A stretch of 6,347 bases of DNA. Origin: Bacteroidota bacterium (GTDB taxonomy: Bacteria > Bacteroidota > Bacteroidia > Chitinophagales > Chitinophagaceae). The notes under the pieces were generated by a model that saw nothing but the letters and a program-made list of their open reading frames with translations, searched no databases and was not told the DNA's origin. Positions 5,773-6,347 of the stretch are shown here, piece by piece; position 1 is the first letter of the stretch, and each line of letters begins with the position of its first letter. A program made the translations under genes and the position numbers. The DNA lies in contig JAKPBL010000336.1 in NCBI GenBank assembly GCA_029778965.1, positions 1 through 6,347 of the forward strand, read 5' to 3'.

Positions 5773-6347
5773 ATGAGTTTTTTACAATTCAGCGATCACA
5801 CCCGCCGGTGGACAAATTATATCCACGACCTGCAGAACAGGATCTGCCAGGCGCTCGAATGCATCGACGGCCAGGCCCGCTTTACAGAAGATAAATGGGA
5901 GCGCGCCGAAGGCGGTGGCGGCAAAACAAGGGTGATACAAAACGGAGCCGTATTTGAAAAAGGCGGCGTCAACACCTCCGTTGTGCACGGCAAGGTGACC
6001 GAAGCCATGCGCAGGCAATTGAAGATCGAGGGTGAAGGATGGTTTGCCTGCGGACTAAGCCTGGTGATACACCCCGTCAATCCTTATGTGCCCACTGTTC
6101 ACTGCAATTACCGCATGTTTGAATTGTACAACGAACAGGGACAGGTCATCGACCACTGGTTTGGCGGCGGCGCCGACCTCACCCCTTATTACCTCTTTGA
6201 AGAAGACGCCATACATTTTCACCAGGTGTTAAAAAATGCCTGCGATGGTTTCGATACGGGCTTCTATCCCGCTTTCAAAAAAGACTGCGACGACTATTTT
6301 GTGAACTGGCACCGCAATGGAGAAAGACGCGGCATCGGCGGCATCTT
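5773..6347 (+). CDS. hemF: Oxygen-dependent coproporphyrinogen-III oxidase, 3' end cut by window edge
   Basis: The visible 191 codons are the N-terminal two thirds of aerobic HemF, which oxidatively decarboxylates coproporphyrinogen III to protoporphyrinogen IX using O2. EGGGGKTRVIQNGAVFEKGG (46-65) and VNTSVVHG (66-73) are family blocks. HPVNPYVPTVHCNYR (100-114), WFGGGADLTPYY (129-140), EEDAIHFH (143-150) and WHRNGERRGIGG (179-190) follow in order. His100, His110, His150 and His180 correspond to the four conserved histidines of the E. coli enzyme. The protein runs off the right edge at GIGGI, where FFD normally follows, so roughly 110 residues are missing. The ATG at 5773 lies 2 nt after the hemE stop. 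This is the dioxygen-using enzyme and not the radical-SAM HemN type. Its product is the substrate of HemJ, encoded on the other arm. Confidence 0.97.
   Translation, partial: MSFLQFSDHTRRWTNYIHDLQNRICQALECIDGQARFTEDKWERAEGGGGKTRVIQNGAVFEKGGVNTSVVHGKVTEAMRRQLKIEGEGWFACGLSLVIHPVNPYVPTVHCNYRMFELYNEQGQVIDHWFGGGADLTPYYLFEEDAIHFHQVLKNACDGFDTGFYPAFKKDCDDYFVNWHRNGERRGIGGI

Noticed and set aside
5782..6080. Small reverse-strand frames (78 and 87 codons) near the right end
   Set aside because: They lie antisense to hemF, whose forward frame is open to the edge and carries all expected motifs.
1..6347. Possible novel system, mobile element, CRISPR array or RNA gene
   Set aside because: Apart from the left flank and the 120-bp spacer the window is filled by seven recognisable haem-pathway genes. 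No transposase, terminal repeats, spaced repeats or tRNA-like structure was seen.

Overview
The window is a compact haem (protoporphyrin IX) biosynthesis locus, very probably from a member of the Bacteroidota. The protein sequences look most like Chitinophagaceae-type enzymes (Chitinophaga/Niastella relatives), though this is judged from memory of family sequences and not from a search. Three things fit that placement. The DNA is moderately GC-rich with AT-rich spacers. Most starts lack a strong Shine-Dalgarno sequence. TAnnTTTG-type -7 elements, the Bacteroidota promoter signature, lie in the one true intergenic promoter region.

Layout. Positions 1-192 hold no gene that can be supported, only small inverted repeats that may serve as the end of the leftward transcript. 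Leftward from about 1790 runs a two-gene unit, hemH (ferrochelatase) then hemJ (membrane protoporphyrinogen IX oxidase), overlapping by one base. Rightward from about 1911 runs a tight five-gene unit: hemA (glutamyl-tRNA reductase), hemC (porphobilinogen deaminase), hemD (uroporphyrinogen-III synthase), hemE (uroporphyrinogen decarboxylase) and hemF (aerobic coproporphyrinogen-III oxidase, cut by the right edge). Junctions are 2-nt gaps or 4- and 8-nt overlaps, so the genes are almost certainly cotranscribed and translationally coupled.

Function. Together the genes cover the C5 route from glutamyl-tRNA to protohaem, except for hemL (glutamate-1-semialdehyde aminotransferase) and hemB (porphobilinogen synthase), which are not in this window and may lie to the right or elsewhere. 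The set HemF + HemJ + HemH marks the classical protoporphyrin-dependent branch and not the coproporphyrin branch. HemF implies that oxygen is used at the coproporphyrinogen step.

The divergent intergenic region (1791-1910) is the regulatory centre. It holds two oppositely facing -7-like elements only 15 bases apart and a perfect 10-bp direct repeat spaced 13 bp start to start. I see no mobile element, RNA gene, CRISPR array or obviously unprecedented system. The observations most worth a second look are the overlapping divergent promoters with the direct repeat, and a cysteine-rich insertion beside the active site of HemH that could hold an iron-sulfur cluster.
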